A DNA stretch of 64,000 nt, from assembly GCA_030828505.1 (NCBI GenBank), contig JAURCJ010000001.1:186001-250000 (forward strand). Reading direction: 5' to 3'. This DNA comes from Alphaproteobacteria bacterium. Its GTDB lineage: Bacteria; Pseudomonadota; Alphaproteobacteria; TMED109. This document shows, in pieces, positions 30,675 through 42,266 of this stretch. A model generated the notes under the pieces. The model worked only from the letters and a program-made list of their open reading frames with translations, had not been told where the DNA came from and did not search any database. A program made the position numbers and the translations under genes. How positions within the stretch are numbered: position 1 is the first letter of the stretch; each line of letters starts with the position of its first letter.

Positions 30675-32828
30675 TTATTTCATATCTGGTCTTTGTTCGA
30701 TTAATCCCAAAACTCTTCTTGCTGCATCAGTTATATTTGTTCCAGGTCCAAATATAGCATCTACACCTGCTTTTTCTAGTTCTAAGTAATCCTCTTGAGG
30801 TATTACTCCGCCAGCAATTATTACCACATTATCATTACCACTATTTTTAATTTCTTTAATCATATTTGGGATTAAAGTAAGGTGCCCTCCCGCTAAACTA
30901 GATGCACCTACTACATCTGGTTTAAATGAGTTAACCATTTCAGATGATTCTTTAGGTGTTTGAAATAAAGGTCCTACTTTTACTTCAAATCCAAGATCTT
31001 CATAGGCACTCGCAACTACGTTTGCTCCCCTATCGTGTCCATCCTGACCTAATTTTACAATCAGAATTTTTGGTTTTCTACTTCTTTTATTTATAAAATC
31101 ATTTATGGCTTCTCTTACATAAACAAAATTCTCATTCTTATTTAACTCTTTTCCATATATACCTGTTACACCCTTATATTCTGCTCTATGACGACCAAAA
31201 ACTTTTTCTAAAGCATAAGAAATTTCTCCTACAGTGGCCCTTTTTCTTGATGCCTCTATACTTAACTCTAATAAATTAGACATGTTATTTTTTGCCCCTT
31301 CAGAAAGAGCTGATAAAGCTTTATTTACAGCCATCTCATCTCTATTCTTTCTTAATATTCTTATATTATTAATTTGTTCTTCTTTAACTTCTTCATTATT
31401 TACTTTTAACACATCAAATTTTGAATCTTCTTTAGGTTTATATTTATTAACACCAACTACTATTGCGTCTGAAGAATCTACAGCAGCTTGCCGTTTTGCT
31501 GCAGACTTTTCTATCATTTGTTTTGGAATGCCTTGCTCTACAGCTTTAGTCATGCCTCCTATCTTTTCTATATCATTGATAATTTTTTCAGCTGCAGCAA
31601 TTAATCTTCCAGTTAGCGCTTCAATATAATAAGAACCTGCCAAAGGATCTACAGTTTTCGTAATACCTGTCTCTTCTTGAAGAATTAATTGAGTGTTTCT
31701 TGCAATTCTCGCTGAAAAATCAGTAGGTAAAGCAACCGCCTCATCAAAAGCATTCGTATGAAGTGATTGAGTTCCGCCAAAAACTGCAGCCATTGCTTCC
31801 ACGGTAGTTCTTACTACATTATTGTAAGGGTCCTGTTCTGTTAGAGACACTCCAGATGTCTGACAATGTGTTCTTAACATTAAGGATTTAGGTTTTTTTG
31901 GGCTAAAATATTTTTGCATTAAACTAGCCCAAAGCCATCTAGCTGCTCTTAATTTTGCGATCTCCATAAAAAAGTTCATTCCTATAGCAAAAAAGAATGA
32001 AAGCCTAGGAGCAAAATCATCAACTTCTAATCCTTTATTTATTGCTGCTCTAACATATTCTAAACCATCAGCAATCGTAAAAGCTAATTCTTCTACCTGA
32101 TTAGCTCCCGCCTCCTGCATATGATATCCACTTATAGAAATAGAATTAAATAATGGCATTTTTCTTGCCGTGTAACTGATAATATCAGATACTATTCGCA
32201 TAGAATGAGCGGGGGGATATATATATGTATTCCTTACCATAAATTCTTTTAATATATCATTCTGAATAGTACCCCTGAGCTCTTCCTCCTTAACTCCTTG
32301 TTCTTCAGCCGCCACAATAAAATTAGCTAATACAGGTAATACTGCTCCATTCATAGTCATAGAAACAGACATTTTATTTAATGGTATTTGATCAAATAAT
32401 AATTTCATATCTTCAACTGAATCTATAGCCACTCCTGACATACCTACATCTCCAGCCACTCTTGGATGATCGCTGTCATAACCTCTATGAGTTGCTAAAT
32501 CAAATGCTACTGATAGACCCATTTGTCCCGCAGCTAAATTTCGTTTATAAAATTCATTTGACTCTTTAGCTGTAGAAAAACCAGCATACTGTCTTATTGT
32601 CCATGGACGTCCTGCATACATAGTTGCTTTAGGCCCTCTTAAGAAAGGTTCAAAGCCTGGAAGTCCTCCTATATGTTTAAGACCCTCTATATCTTTTTCA
32701 GTATATAGAGGTTGGATATCTATTCCTTCAGGCGTTGTCCAAATAAGTGTGTCAGAGTCTTTTCCTTTTAATTCCTTTTTTGCTAAATCTGCCCAATCTT
32801 TAAGGCTTCTAGTAATATTATTACTCAT
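30675..32828 (-). CDS. scpA: Methylmalonyl-CoA mutase (single-chain, with C-terminal B12-binding domain)
   Basis: [78 protein letters not shown]. Confidence 0.98.
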   Translation of the reverse strand: MSNNITRSLKDWADLAKKELKGKDSDTLIWTTPEGIDIQPLYTEKDIEGLKHIGGLPGFEPFLRGPKATMYAGRPWTIRQYAGFSTAKESNEFYKRNLAAGQMGLSVAFDLATHRGYDSDHPRVAGDVGMSGVAIDSVEDMKLLFDQIPLNKMSVSMTMNGAVLPVLANFIVAAEEQGVKEEELRGTIQNDILKEFMVRNTYIYPPAHSMRIVSDIISYTARKMPLFNSISISGYHMQEAGANQVEELAFTIADGLEYVRAAINKGLEVDDFAPRLSFFFAIGMNFFMEIAKLRAARWLWASLMQKYFSPKKPKSLMLRTHCQTSGVSLTEQDPYNNVVRTTVEAMAAVFGGTQSLHTNAFDEAVALPTDFSARIARNTQLILQEETGITKTVDPLAGSYYIEALTGRLIAAAEKIINDIEKIGGMTKAVEQGIPKQMIEKSAAKRQAAVDSSDAIVVGVNKYKPKEDSKFDVLKVNNEEVKEEQINNIRILRKNRDEMAVNKALSALSEGAKNNMSNLLELSIEASRKRATVGEISYALEKVFGRHRAEYKGVTGIYGKELNKNENFVYVREAINDFINKRSRKPKILIVKLGQDGHDRGANVVASAYEDLGFEVKVGPLFQTPKESSEMVNSFKPDVVGASSLAGGHLTLIPNMIKEIKNSGNDNVVIIAGGVIPQEDYLELEKAGVDAIFGPGTNITDAARRVLGLIEQRPDMK

Positions 32829-32853
32829 AAATTTATTTTAACCTTTCAATAAA

Positions 32854-33279
32854 TTAATTATCTTTTATCAATGGTAATTTTATAAAAGGAACCCCTTCTT
32901 TCTTAAGTTTTTTTTCCTCTTGTTTTGTTGCTGTACCTCTTATTGGTTTGCTTTTCTTCTTACCATTATAAATCATAGTTGCCTCTTCAGCAAAATTATC
33001 TCCTACGTCAATAGTTTGTTTTTCTATCTCTTTAGTTAAACTTCTAATTTTAGTTTTTAGTTCTATCTCACTTATATTAAGTATATTTTGCTTTTTTAAA
33101 TCTTTTTTTAAGGCAGATTTTTTTATAGCAGGAGCAACTATTGCTCTTTCAACATTTAAATCTCCACATATAGGACAAGATACTAATCCTTCTTTAGATT
33201 GTTCTTCAAAATCTTTTGAACTTGAGAACCAGCCCTCAAAAGAATGAGAAATTCCACATTTAAGATCATATTTAATCAT
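32854..33279 (-). CDS. DUF1178 family protein
   Basis: MIKYDLKCGISHSFEGWFSSSKDFEEQSKEGLVSCPICGDLNVERAIVAPAI. Confidence 0.9.
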   Translation of the reverse strand: MIKYDLKCGISHSFEGWFSSSKDFEEQSKEGLVSCPICGDLNVERAIVAPAIKKSALKKDLKKQNILNISEIELKTKIRSLTKEIEKQTIDVGDNFAEEATMIYNGKKKSKPIRGTATKQEEKKLKKEGVPFIKLPLIKDN

Positions 33280-33348
33280 ACAATTACCTAAATAAAATAA
33301 AAAATTATTTATTATCTTACTTTTAAAACAATATATAATACATTTAAT

Positions 33349-33900
33349 ATGAATAAAAAATTAAAAATATCTAATAATAATTTTTCATTACCTCCTTCTC
33401 AGTGGATCGTAAATAATTTATCTCAAACTAACACTTCAATAAACTTACTTGATTTAGCTTGCGGAGCTGGAAGACATAGTATTTATGCAGCAAAAATTGG
33501 TCATAGAGTAGTTAGTGTAGATATCGATAAAAATAAACTTACTAAATTGAGAGATAATAAATTAATTAATCCTATTCAAATGGATATAGAGAAAAGCAAT
33601 ACTTGGCCATTTAAAAAAAATATATTTGAAACAATAATAGTCACAAACTATTTGTATAGACCTATTTTTAAATATATTTTAGAAAGTATAAATATCGGTG
33701 GAAAACTTCTATATGAAACATTTACTGAAGAAAATTCAGTATTTGGTAGACCAAATAATAAAAATTATTTACTAAAACCTCAAGAATTACTAGACTACGC
33801 TTTAAAAAATAATTTCAAAATTATAAGCTATGAAGAAATAATTATATCTAAATCCAAACAAAAAAAAGCAGTTCAAAGAATTTCGGCTAAAAAAATATAA
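33349..33900 (+). CDS. Class I SAM-dependent methyltransferase
   Basis: LLDLACGAGRHSIYAAKIGHRVVSVDID motif I. Confidence 0.85.
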   Translation: MNKKLKISNNNFSLPPSQWIVNNLSQTNTSINLLDLACGAGRHSIYAAKIGHRVVSVDIDKNKLTKLRDNKLINPIQMDIEKSNTWPFKKNIFETIIVTNYLYRPIFKYILESINIGGKLLYETFTEENSVFGRPNNKNYLLKPQELLDYALKNNFKIISYEEIIISKSKQKKAVQRISAKKI

Positions 33901-33902
33901 AT

Positions 33903-34694
33903 CTAGAGTTTTCCCCAGATTTTTTTAATATCTTTCGACTTATTTATATCTATATCTGCATATATAAGTTTTTGCTTGTTTTTAGCTTCTACTATTATAT
34001 TTCCCCAAGGATCAACTACCATTGAATGTCCCCAAGTTTTTCTGTTAGGATAGTGCTCACCTACTTGTGCAGGAGCAAGAATCCAACAACTAGATTCTAT
34101 TGCTCTAGCTCTTAAAAGAATTTCCCAATGATATTTTCCTGTATTAACTGTAAATGCGGAGGGAATTGTTATTATGTTGCAACCTTTATTAGACAATGCT
34201 TTATATAATTCCGGAAACCTTATATCAAAACAAATAGTTAAACCAATTTTACCTAATTCATTTTCTACTACTACAATTTCAGATCCAGCATCATATCTAT
34301 TAGACTCATTATATTTTTCATTACTTGATAAATTTGCATCAAACATATTTATCTTATCGTATCTACCAGTTAGATTGCCACTCTTATCTATAAATAATGA
34401 ACGATTTGATAATTTACTTTTATGAGCATTATTTGAAAATACAGCAATAGAACCTAATAAAACATAAATATTATAATTTTTAGCTGCTATTTTTGCATTT
34501 AAAAATACAGGGTGGTCAGCTTCAGAAAATGCATTGGACAGCATTTCTTTACCATTACCCATAAATCCACAATTCTCTGGAAATAAAATTAGATCTGCCC
34601 CATTATTTTTTGCTTTTTTTATTTTATCTTCTATAAATTTAATATTTGACTGAACATCTGGAACAGAAGTCATTTGTACTAGTGCTACTCGCAT
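33903..34694 (-). CDS. Carbon-nitrogen hydrolase (Nit/omega-amidase family)
   Basis: DLILFPENCGFMG; GLTICFDIRFPELYKAL; WGHSMVVDPWGNIIVEA. Confidence 0.92.
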   Translation of the reverse strand: MRVALVQMTSVPDVQSNIKFIEDKIKKAKNNGADLILFPENCGFMGNGKEMLSNAFSEADHPVFLNAKIAAKNYNIYVLLGSIAVFSNNAHKSKLSNRSLFIDKSGNLTGRYDKINMFDANLSSNEKYNESNRYDAGSEIVVVENELGKIGLTICFDIRFPELYKALSNKGCNIITIPSAFTVNTGKYHWEILLRARAIESSCWILAPAQVGEHYPNRKTWGHSMVVDPWGNIIVEAKNKQKLIYADIDINKSKDIKKIWGKL

Positions 34695-34961
34695 TTATTT
34701 TTTTTCTTCACTGATAAGTTTATCAAGTTCTCCTTTAGCATTCATACTATATAAGTCATCAGAACCACCTATATGTACATGTCCATAAAATATTTGAGGA
34801 ATACTTCTCTTTCCTCCAGACAATTGAAGCATTTCTTCCATCTTTTCAGGGTTTTTATGAATATTTATTTCATCAAAATCTATATTTTTTTCTTCTAATA
34901 AATTTTTAGCTCTGGAACAATATCCACATAAATAACCTGTATATATACGCATTTTTTTCAT
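34695..34961 (-). CDS. grxC: Glutaredoxin 3
   Basis: YTGYLCGYCSRAKNLLEEKNIDFDEINI; SIPQIFYGHVHIGGSDDLY. Confidence 0.93.
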   Translation of the reverse strand: MKKMRIYTGYLCGYCSRAKNLLEEKNIDFDEINIHKNPEKMEEMLQLSGGKRSIPQIFYGHVHIGGSDDLYSMNAKGELDKLISEEKK

Positions 34962-35047
34962 TTTGCCCTCTAATAATATTTCTAGTTATAAGATTATAAA
35001 TAATATATATATGAATAAAAAAAATAAACAAAATTATTTAGGCTTAT

Positions 35048-35836
35048 ATGACTAGTCAAACACAAAATTCTATACCAGAAATATTCAATAGAAAAACTAT
35101 AAAACATAATCATTTTAAATTTAATAAATTATATAAACAAATTGCTAATGAATTAGCTGAACGAATTAAAGAAACTAATATAAATTTTGAATATGCACTT
35201 GAATTAAATTCAAAAACCCTTTCGACTGGGACACAAATTGAAAACACTAAACTAGTTAAAAATTTATATAGAACTATAATTCATTCTCAAACAAAAAACA
35301 CTTTAATTAATTTTTATAGTGATGAGGAATTTCTTCCAATAAAAAATAATTCCTTAGATTTAGTTTACAGCGTACTAGGATTAAATACAGTAAATGATAT
35401 TCCTGGTACTTTTAGACAAATATATAATGCTCTAAAAAGTAATGGTTTATTTATTGCTGCATTTTGGGGAGCGGGCACATTATCACCTTTAGCTGAGGGG
35501 CTTGCATATGCTGATGAAAAAATATTAGGTGGACTATACCAAAGAATTTTTCCTTTTTGTGATATAAAAACAATGGGAAGTTTATTACAAAGAGCAGGAT
35601 TTACAATGCCAATGGCAGATCAAGAAAAAATTGTAAAAAGTTATAAAAACATAAGTAATTTATTTACTGATATTAGATCTTTTAACGAATGTAACAACTT
35701 AAATAGTAGGCCAAAAACATTTACCCCTAAGTCCATATTTAAAGAAGCAGAAATTTATTTGAAAGATAATTATAGTAATAATATAGAATTTTTTATACCT
35801 TATAATATCATATTTATAACAGGCTGGAAAAATTAA
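35048..35836 (+). CDS. SAM-dependent methyltransferase-like protein (BioC/NDUFAF5-like)
   Basis: SIPEIFNRKTIKHNHFKFNK; DEEFLPIKNNSLDLVYSVLGLNTVNDIPGTFRQIYNALKSNGLFIAAFWGAGTL. Confidence 0.8.
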   Translation: MTSQTQNSIPEIFNRKTIKHNHFKFNKLYKQIANELAERIKETNINFEYALELNSKTLSTGTQIENTKLVKNLYRTIIHSQTKNTLINFYSDEEFLPIKNNSLDLVYSVLGLNTVNDIPGTFRQIYNALKSNGLFIAAFWGAGTLSPLAEGLAYADEKILGGLYQRIFPFCDIKTMGSLLQRAGFTMPMADQEKIVKSYKNISNLFTDIRSFNECNNLNSRPKTFTPKSIFKEAEIYLKDNYSNNIEFFIPYNIIFITGWKN

Positions 35837-35839
35837 ATT

Positions 35840-36226
35840 ATGTTAAATAAAAATATTCTTTATTTAATTCTACTTCTATTCCTTTTTCCGTTCTCAATTT
35901 TGAAAGCATCTAATCAAGAGGAATTATTTTGTAAAGGTATTTATTGGTCTAATAAAGAAGCAAATTATGCAGAATGGAAAGTCATTAAAAGGATTTCCAT
36001 TTATAAAATATATTTCAAGATTAATGAACTTAAAAAAATAGCTAGAGTTTCTTTTAGAAAAGGAAATGCTGGGACAGTTATAGGAATGGGTGGATGGGAA
36101 AATAGAACAGAAGAAAAAAGTTCTTTATCCTTTACTTATTCTCTGACCAATAAAGTATTTAAAATGACAAGCAGATATAGTGATATAAAAATAGAAGGAA
36201 AATGCGAAGGTAATATTTACTTATGA
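35840..36226 (+). CDS. Hypothetical secreted protein
   Basis: Signal peptide (YLILLLFLFPFSILKAS), 128 aa, 2 Cys in the mature part; no family recognised. Confidence 0.7.
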   Translation: MLNKNILYLILLLFLFPFSILKASNQEELFCKGIYWSNKEANYAEWKVIKRISIYKIYFKINELKKIARVSFRKGNAGTVIGMGGWENRTEEKSSLSFTYSLTNKVFKMTSRYSDIKIEGKCEGNIYL

Positions 36227-37459
36227 TCTATAATCGGCATTAATTTTTATATATTCTTGAGTTAAATCACATGTCCATACCGTTGCATTTTCTTTTCCTG
36301 TTCCTAAATTAACTTCTATTTCTATATTTTTAGATTTCATTTTATTGGCAACGGTTTCTTCTTTATAGTTTTTTACTAAGGATCCCTTATGAGTAATCTT
36401 GACCTTATTTATTGATATAGAAATTTTATCTTGTTTTACTGAACTACCTAACTTGCCTACAGCCATAATTATTCTACCCCAATTAGGATCTTCTCCAGCT
36501 ACAGCAGTTTTCACTAGGGAAGAATTCGCTATTGATAGAGCAATTTCCTTAGCAATTTTATAAGATTTAACGGAATTTACTTTTATTGTAATAAACTTAC
36601 TTGCACCTTCTCCATCACATACAATCTGCTGAGCTAAATTCTGCATAACCTTATCTAATGATTTTTTAAATTTTTCTAAGCGCACGTCTTTTATAGATTT
36701 TATAGGTTTAATTAATTTTTTAGAATTAAGAGAAAATAAAATACAAGTATCTGAAGTAGATGTATCTCCATCAACAGTTATAGAATTAAAAGATTTTTCG
36801 ACTGCATTTTTTAAAAGAATATTTAATATATTTGAAGGAATTGAAAAGTCAGTAAAAATAAAAGCTAACATTGTTCCCATATTAGGAAATATCATTCCAG
36901 ACCCTTTAGCAACACCAACTATTTTATAGTTATTATCTTCTATTTTACAGTTACTTTTTGATCCTTTAATAAAAGTATCAGTAGTACAAATTGATTCAGC
37001 AACTTCTTTCCAAGAAGATTTTTTTTGTTGAATTAATTTTGGAATAGAAGAAGTAATTTTATCACTATTTAAGAGTTCTCCTATAACTCCAGTTGAACAC
37101 ACATAAATTTCATTACTTTTACATTTTAAATTCATAGCTACTTGATTAACTGTATCTTTTACAGCTTTTAAACCTTTTTTACCTGTGTGTGCGTTAGCAT
37201 TACCTGAATTAACGATTAATGCTCTTGCCTTACCTGCATTTCTAATTTTCTTACACCACATAACTGGAGCAGAAGGAGTAGTAGATTTTGTTACCACACA
37301 TGCAACGTTAGTTTTATCAGGCATTGTTATTAAACTTAAATCTAGCTTATCTTTATACCTGATTCCTGAATGAATAGCGGAAAGTTTTATTCCTTTAATA
37401 TTTGGCAAATCTGGAAATACTTTTGGCGCTAAAGGAGATTTTTTAAAATTCTTTGGCAA
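36221..37459 (-). CDS. argJ: Bifunctional glutamate N-acetyltransferase / amino-acid acetyltransferase
   Basis: SPLAPKVFPDLPNIKGIKLSAIHSGIRYKDKLDLSL; VAVTKS-like and NSGNANAHTGKKGL; TVAGEDPNWGRI-like. ORF track start 37600 is probably too long; in-frame TTG at 37459 gives MPKNFKKSPLAPKVF. Confidence 0.9.
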   Translation of the reverse strand: MPKNFKKSPLAPKVFPDLPNIKGIKLSAIHSGIRYKDKLDLSLITMPDKTNVACVVTKSTTPSAPVMWCKKIRNAGKARALIVNSGNANAHTGKKGLKAVKDTVNQVAMNLKCKSNEIYVCSTGVIGELLNSDKITSSIPKLIQQKKSSWKEVAESICTTDTFIKGSKSNCKIEDNNYKIVGVAKGSGMIFPNMGTMLAFIFTDFSIPSNILNILLKNAVEKSFNSITVDGDTSTSDTCILFSLNSKKLIKPIKSIKDVRLEKFKKSLDKVMQNLAQQIVCDGEGASKFITIKVNSVKSYKIAKEIALSIANSSLVKTAVAGEDPNWGRIIMAVGKLGSSVKQDKISISINKVKITHKGSLVKNYKEETVANKMKSKNIEIEVNLGTGKENATVWTCDLTQEYIKINADYRS

Positions 37460-37581
37460 TCTAATATCTTTCTTTTTATTAAAGAATAGTATAAAACAAG
37501 TAATTAATTTATAGACTAATGATAAAAAAAAATGCAGTAAAAAATTAATTTTTTTAATAATTAAAAAATAGGACAGTTTAT

Positions 37582-40200
37582 ATGCTAAATAGCCTAGCAA
37601 AGAAAATTTTTGGTACTCCTAATGATAGGTATTTAAAAAAAATTAATTTATTACTAGAGGAAGTAAATAAATTAGAAAAAAATATATCACAACTTACAGA
37701 TCAAGAATTAAAAAATACAACTATAAAACTAAAAAATTTATATAAAAATAATAATAATTTAGATATTATTCTTCCAGAAGCCTTTGCAACAGTAAGAGAA
37801 GCTGCACAAAGAGTTCTCGGTCAAAGACATTATGATGCACAAATCATTGGTGGTATTGTTTTACATCAAGGAAAAATTTCTGAAATGAAGACAGGAGAAG
37901 GTAAAACTTTGGTAGCTACTTTGCCTGCTTATCTTAATGCCTTAACAAATAAAGGAGTACATATTGTAACTGTAAATGATTATTTAGCTAGCAGGGATAG
38001 CGAATGGATGGGACAAATTTATAATTTTTTAGGGTTATCCGTGGGTTGTATTATTCCAAATTTAGAAGATGAACAAAGAAAAGAAGCTTATAATGCAGAT
38101 ATTACTTATGCTACCAATAATGAATTAGGTTTTGATTTTTTAAGAGATAATATGAAATTTTCTTTTGATCAAATGGTTCAACGTGAATTTAATTTTGCGA
38201 TTGTAGATGAGGTGGATTCAATTTTAATTGATGAAGCTAGAACACCACTAATAATTTCTGGACCAACGGAAGATAATTCAGAACTATACAAAACAATTAA
38301 TACATTAATTCCCCTTCTAAATGAAGAAGACATAGAAATAGATGAAAAAACAAAAAGTGTTGCTTTAACAGAACAAGGTAATGAGAATATTGAAAAAATT
38401 TTAAAAGAAAAATCTCTTCTAAAAGGCCCTAATCTGTATGATCCTGAAAATGTAGGAATAGTTCATCATATTAATCAAGCAATTAGAGCAAATAGACTAT
38501 TTGAAAGAGACAAGGATTATATAGTAAATAATAATAAGGTCGTAATAATTGATGAGTTCACAGGAAGAATGATGGAGGGAAGGAGATTTTCAGATGGTTT
38601 ACATCAAGCTTTAGAAGCAAAAGAAAATGTTGATATTAAAAATGAAAATCAAACATTAGCATCTGTTACATTTCAAAATTATTTTAGAATGTATCCTAAA
38701 TTAGCTGGTATGACAGGTACAGCTTTAACTGAAGCTAATGAATTTATGGAAATATATAATCTTGAAGTTATTTCTGTTCCAACTCATAAAAAAATGATTA
38801 GAATTGATAATAATGATGAAGTTTATAGAACGGCAGAAGAAAAATGGAATGCTGTAATAGCTAATATTAAAAATGCTAATAAAAAACACCAACCCGTTCT
38901 TGTAGGAACTACTAGTATTGAAAAGTCTGAAATGCTGTCAAAGTTACTTAAAAAAGAAAAGATAAAACATAATGTATTAAATGCAAGAAATCATGCGGAA
39001 GAGGCAAATATTATTGCAACCGCTGGTATTCCAAATTCTGTCACTATTGCAACTAATATGGCTGGAAGAGGAACAGATATTCAACTAGGCGGTAATATAG
39101 ATATGATGAGTGAAAATAGTAAAAGTAAAATTAGTAATATAGAAGAAAATAAAAATATAGCTCTACAAAGTGGAGGTTTATTAGTAATTGGAACAGAAAG
39201 ACATGAAAGTAGAAGAACAGATAATCAATTGAGGGGAAGATCAGGCAGACAAGGAGATCCTGGAGAATCTAAATTTTTCCTTTCTCTTGAAGATGACTTA
39301 ATGAGAATATTTGGATCAGAAAAATTAGACACAGTTTTACAAAAATTAGGTTTAAAAAAAGGTGAAGCTATAATCCATACTTGGGTAAATAGAGCTCTCC
39401 AGAAAGCACAAGAAAAAGTAGAAGGAAGAAACTTTGAAATTAGAAAAAGTCTTCTTCGTTTTGACGATGTGATGAATGATCAGAGAAAAGCTATCTATGA
39501 ACAAAGAAAAGAATTAATGCAGGTGAATGATATTACAGAAACAGTATCAAATATGAGAAATGAAATAATAGATGATTTAGTAAATATCAATATACCAGAA
39601 AAAGCCTACGCCGAACAATGGAATTTAAAGAGTTTGTCAATATCCCTAAAAAAATTAGGTTTAAATTTACCTCTTGATGACTGGGCTAAAAAAGATGGTG
39701 TAACAGAAAAAGAATTTAAACAATACATAAAAGAAGAAGCTGATAATAAAATTAAACAAAAAATAGATATTTTTGGTATTAAAAATATGCAAAATATAGA
39801 AAAACAAGTAATGCTTCAAGTTGTAGATCAAAATTGGAAAGAGCATTTATTACAGTTAGATCAATTAAAACAAGGCATAGGTTTAAGAGCATATGCTCAA
39901 AGAGACCCATTAAATGAATATAAAAGTGAAGCATTCAATTTATTTCAAGTAATGCTAGAAAATATAAGAAATCAAACAACTACAATACTTTTAAATATTG
40001 AAATTACCTCAGAAATTCCAGAACGAAAAAAAGAAGAAGTTACTTTAATTAAAGAGTCTGTAAATAATAATGATAATAATAACAAAATTAATGCTCCAAT
40101 TAAGTCAAAAAAAATTGGAAGAAATGAAATGTGTCCATGTGGATCTGGTAAAAAATATAAGCATTGTTTTGGAACAGAAAGCTGTAAGCTTATTTCTTAG
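37582..40200 (+). CDS. secA: Preprotein translocase subunit SecA
   Basis: [33 protein letters not shown]-terminal [14 protein letters not shown] zinc motif. Confidence 0.99.
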   Translation: MLNSLAKKIFGTPNDRYLKKINLLLEEVNKLEKNISQLTDQELKNTTIKLKNLYKNNNNLDIILPEAFATVREAAQRVLGQRHYDAQIIGGIVLHQGKISEMKTGEGKTLVATLPAYLNALTNKGVHIVTVNDYLASRDSEWMGQIYNFLGLSVGCIIPNLEDEQRKEAYNADITYATNNELGFDFLRDNMKFSFDQMVQREFNFAIVDEVDSILIDEARTPLIISGPTEDNSELYKTINTLIPLLNEEDIEIDEKTKSVALTEQGNENIEKILKEKSLLKGPNLYDPENVGIVHHINQAIRANRLFERDKDYIVNNNKVVIIDEFTGRMMEGRRFSDGLHQALEAKENVDIKNENQTLASVTFQNYFRMYPKLAGMTGTALTEANEFMEIYNLEVISVPTHKKMIRIDNNDEVYRTAEEKWNAVIANIKNANKKHQPVLVGTTSIEKSEMLSKLLKKEKIKHNVLNARNHAEEANIIATAGIPNSVTIATNMAGRGTDIQLGGNIDMMSENSKSKISNIEENKNIALQSGGLLVIGTERHESRRTDNQLRGRSGRQGDPGESKFFLSLEDDLMRIFGSEKLDTVLQKLGLKKGEAIIHTWVNRALQKAQEKVEGRNFEIRKSLLRFDDVMNDQRKAIYEQRKELMQVNDITETVSNMRNEIIDDLVNINIPEKAYAEQWNLKSLSISLKKLGLNLPLDDWAKKDGVTEKEFKQYIKEEADNKIKQKIDIFGIKNMQNIEKQVMLQVVDQNWKEHLLQLDQLKQGIGLRAYAQRDPLNEYKSEAFNLFQVMLENIRNQTTTILLNIEITSEIPERKKEEVTLIKESVNNNDNNNKINAPIKSKKIGRNEMCPCGSGKKYKHCFGTESCKLIS

Positions 40201-40921
40201 ATAATGATGTAATATAGTTAATAGAAGTATTATTTGTTAATTTCCATTTATTTAATAAAGGGTTAAAATTAATTCCCTTAATATTCTTAATGTGAAAATT
40301 ATATTGACTAAATATTTTATTAATTTCTTTTGGATTTATAAATTTATCATAATGGTGGGTGCCTCTAGGAATTTTTTTAAGAATATTTTCTGCCATATCT
40401 ATTACAAATATTTTTGACAATAGAGTTTTATTTATTGTGGATAAAATAATTATCCCATCTTTCTTTAATAAACATGTAATTAACTTACAAAAATAATCTA
40501 TATTATTAACATGTTCCAAAAGTTCTAAGCCTAAGATGACATCATACCTTTTTTTTAATTTACTTATAGCTTCAATATTATTACATCTATAATCTATTTG
40601 AAGTTTCATTTTCTTGGCATGCAATTTAGCTACATCTATTAGTTTTTGTGACTCATCTACTCCTGTTAAATTAGCTCCCAGTCTACATAGAGGTTCGCTA
40701 GCTATTCCCCCTCCGCAACCTAAATCTAAAATTTCCAATCCATTTAATATATATTTCTTATCTTTAAGCTCAAAGTTTTCTATTAATTCTGATTTTATAA
40801 ATTTGGTCCTAATCTCAGACATAGAGTGTAAAAAAGACATACTTCCTTCTTCGTCCCACCAATCATTTGCTAATTTAGAAAACTGTATAATTTCTTCTTT
40901 ATCAACTGTGCTTAATGGCAT
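40190..40921 (-). CDS. ubiG: Ubiquinone biosynthesis 3-O-methyltransferase
   Basis: [58 protein letters not shown]. Confidence 0.96.
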   Translation of the reverse strand: MPLSTVDKEEIIQFSKLANDWWDEEGSMSFLHSMSEIRTKFIKSELIENFELKDKKYILNGLEILDLGCGGGIASEPLCRLGANLTGVDESQKLIDVAKLHAKKMKLQIDYRCNNIEAISKLKKRYDVILGLELLEHVNNIDYFCKLITCLLKKDGIIILSTINKTLLSKIFVIDMAENILKKIPRGTHHYDKFINPKEINKIFSQYNFHIKNIKGINFNPLLNKWKLTNNTSINYITSLSKK

Positions 40922-41023
40922 ATTATTTCAATATCTTTTTTATAATTATAAATTAAAACTATCTTGCACCTTTTTTAAGGACAAAGTATTAATACGTTTA
41001 TATATACTTTAAGGTTAAATTTT

Positions 41024-42244
41024 ATGCAAAAAATAGTCCAAAAATTTGGTGGCACTTCTGTTGGAACAATCGAAAAAATAAAGCATGTTTGTTCATTAAT
41101 TAATAAAGAAGTAAAAAATGGAAATCAAGTAGCTGTAGTTTCTTCAGCTATGTCTGGAGAAACAAATAGATTATTAAGTTTAGCTGATAATTTTGACTTA
41201 AAAAATAATAAATTAGAATCTGACATGATAGTTTCAACTGGAGAGCAAATAGCCATTTCTCTAATTTCAATGGCATTAAAGGAAATTGGATTAAAAGGTA
41301 AACCATTATTAGGGTGGCAAATCCCAATAATTGGTTCAAAAGATTATACAAAAGCAAAAATAAATAGAATAGATGATAAAAGAATTCTAGAAATTATGAA
41401 TAAAGGTGAAATCCCAATTATTGCTGGTTTTCAGGGTATCGATGAAGATAATAATATTGTTACATTCGGAAGAGGCGGTTCTGATACATCAGCAGTTGCT
41501 ATAGCAGCAGCTATAGCTGCAGATAGATGCGATATATATACTGATGTAAATGGTGTATACACTACAGACCCTAGAATAGTAAAAAATGCTAAAAAGTTAA
41601 ATAAAATTAGTTATGAAGAAATGCTAGAATTTGCGTCTTTAGGAGCAAAAGTGTTACAAACTAGATCAGTAGAAATGGCTATGAGATATGGAGTAACTGT
41701 ACAAGTATTATCAAGTATTACAGGTGATATAGGAACATTTTTAACAAAAGAGGATAAAAAAATGGAAAATGAATTAGTTAGTGGTATTGCTTACAGCAAA
41801 GATGAAGCTAATCTCACTCTAATCAACATCTTAGATAAACCAGGCGTTGCTACAAAAATATTTAGCCCTTTAAGTGAAGCTAATATAAATGTTGATATGA
41901 TTGTTCAATCAGGTTCAGAAAATGGAAAGAATATTAATTTCACTTACACGGTTTCTAGAAAAGATCTAGAACAAACTATATCAATTATGGAAAGTAATAA
42001 ACCTAACATAGAGTTTGAAAGAATTATTACAAATAATTCTTTAGCTAAAGTTTCAATCATTGGACTAGGAATGAGAACTCATACAGGTGTAGCAAATAAA
42101 ATGTTTTCAGCTTTAGCATCACAAAATATCAATATTCATGTTATTTCTACGTCTGAAATTAAAATAAGTGTTTTAATAGATGAAGATTATATTGAGAAAG
42201 CTATTAATATACTTCATTCTATTTTTGAGCTTGAGAAAAAATAA
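41024..42244 (+). CDS. lysC: Aspartate kinase
   Basis: IVQKFGGTSVGTIEKI; TFGRGGSDTSAVAIAAAIAADRCDIYTDVNGVYTTDPRIV; C-terminal ACT domains. Confidence 0.98.
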   Translation: MQKIVQKFGGTSVGTIEKIKHVCSLINKEVKNGNQVAVVSSAMSGETNRLLSLADNFDLKNNKLESDMIVSTGEQIAISLISMALKEIGLKGKPLLGWQIPIIGSKDYTKAKINRIDDKRILEIMNKGEIPIIAGFQGIDEDNNIVTFGRGGSDTSAVAIAAAIAADRCDIYTDVNGVYTTDPRIVKNAKKLNKISYEEMLEFASLGAKVLQTRSVEMAMRYGVTVQVLSSITGDIGTFLTKEDKKMENELVSGIAYSKDEANLTLINILDKPGVATKIFSPLSEANINVDMIVQSGSENGKNINFTYTVSRKDLEQTISIMESNKPNIEFERIITNNSLAKVSIIGLGMRTHTGVANKMFSALASQNINIHVISTSEIKISVLIDEDYIEKAINILHSIFELEKK

Positions 42245-42266
42245 GAATTATATTTAGAGTAATAAG

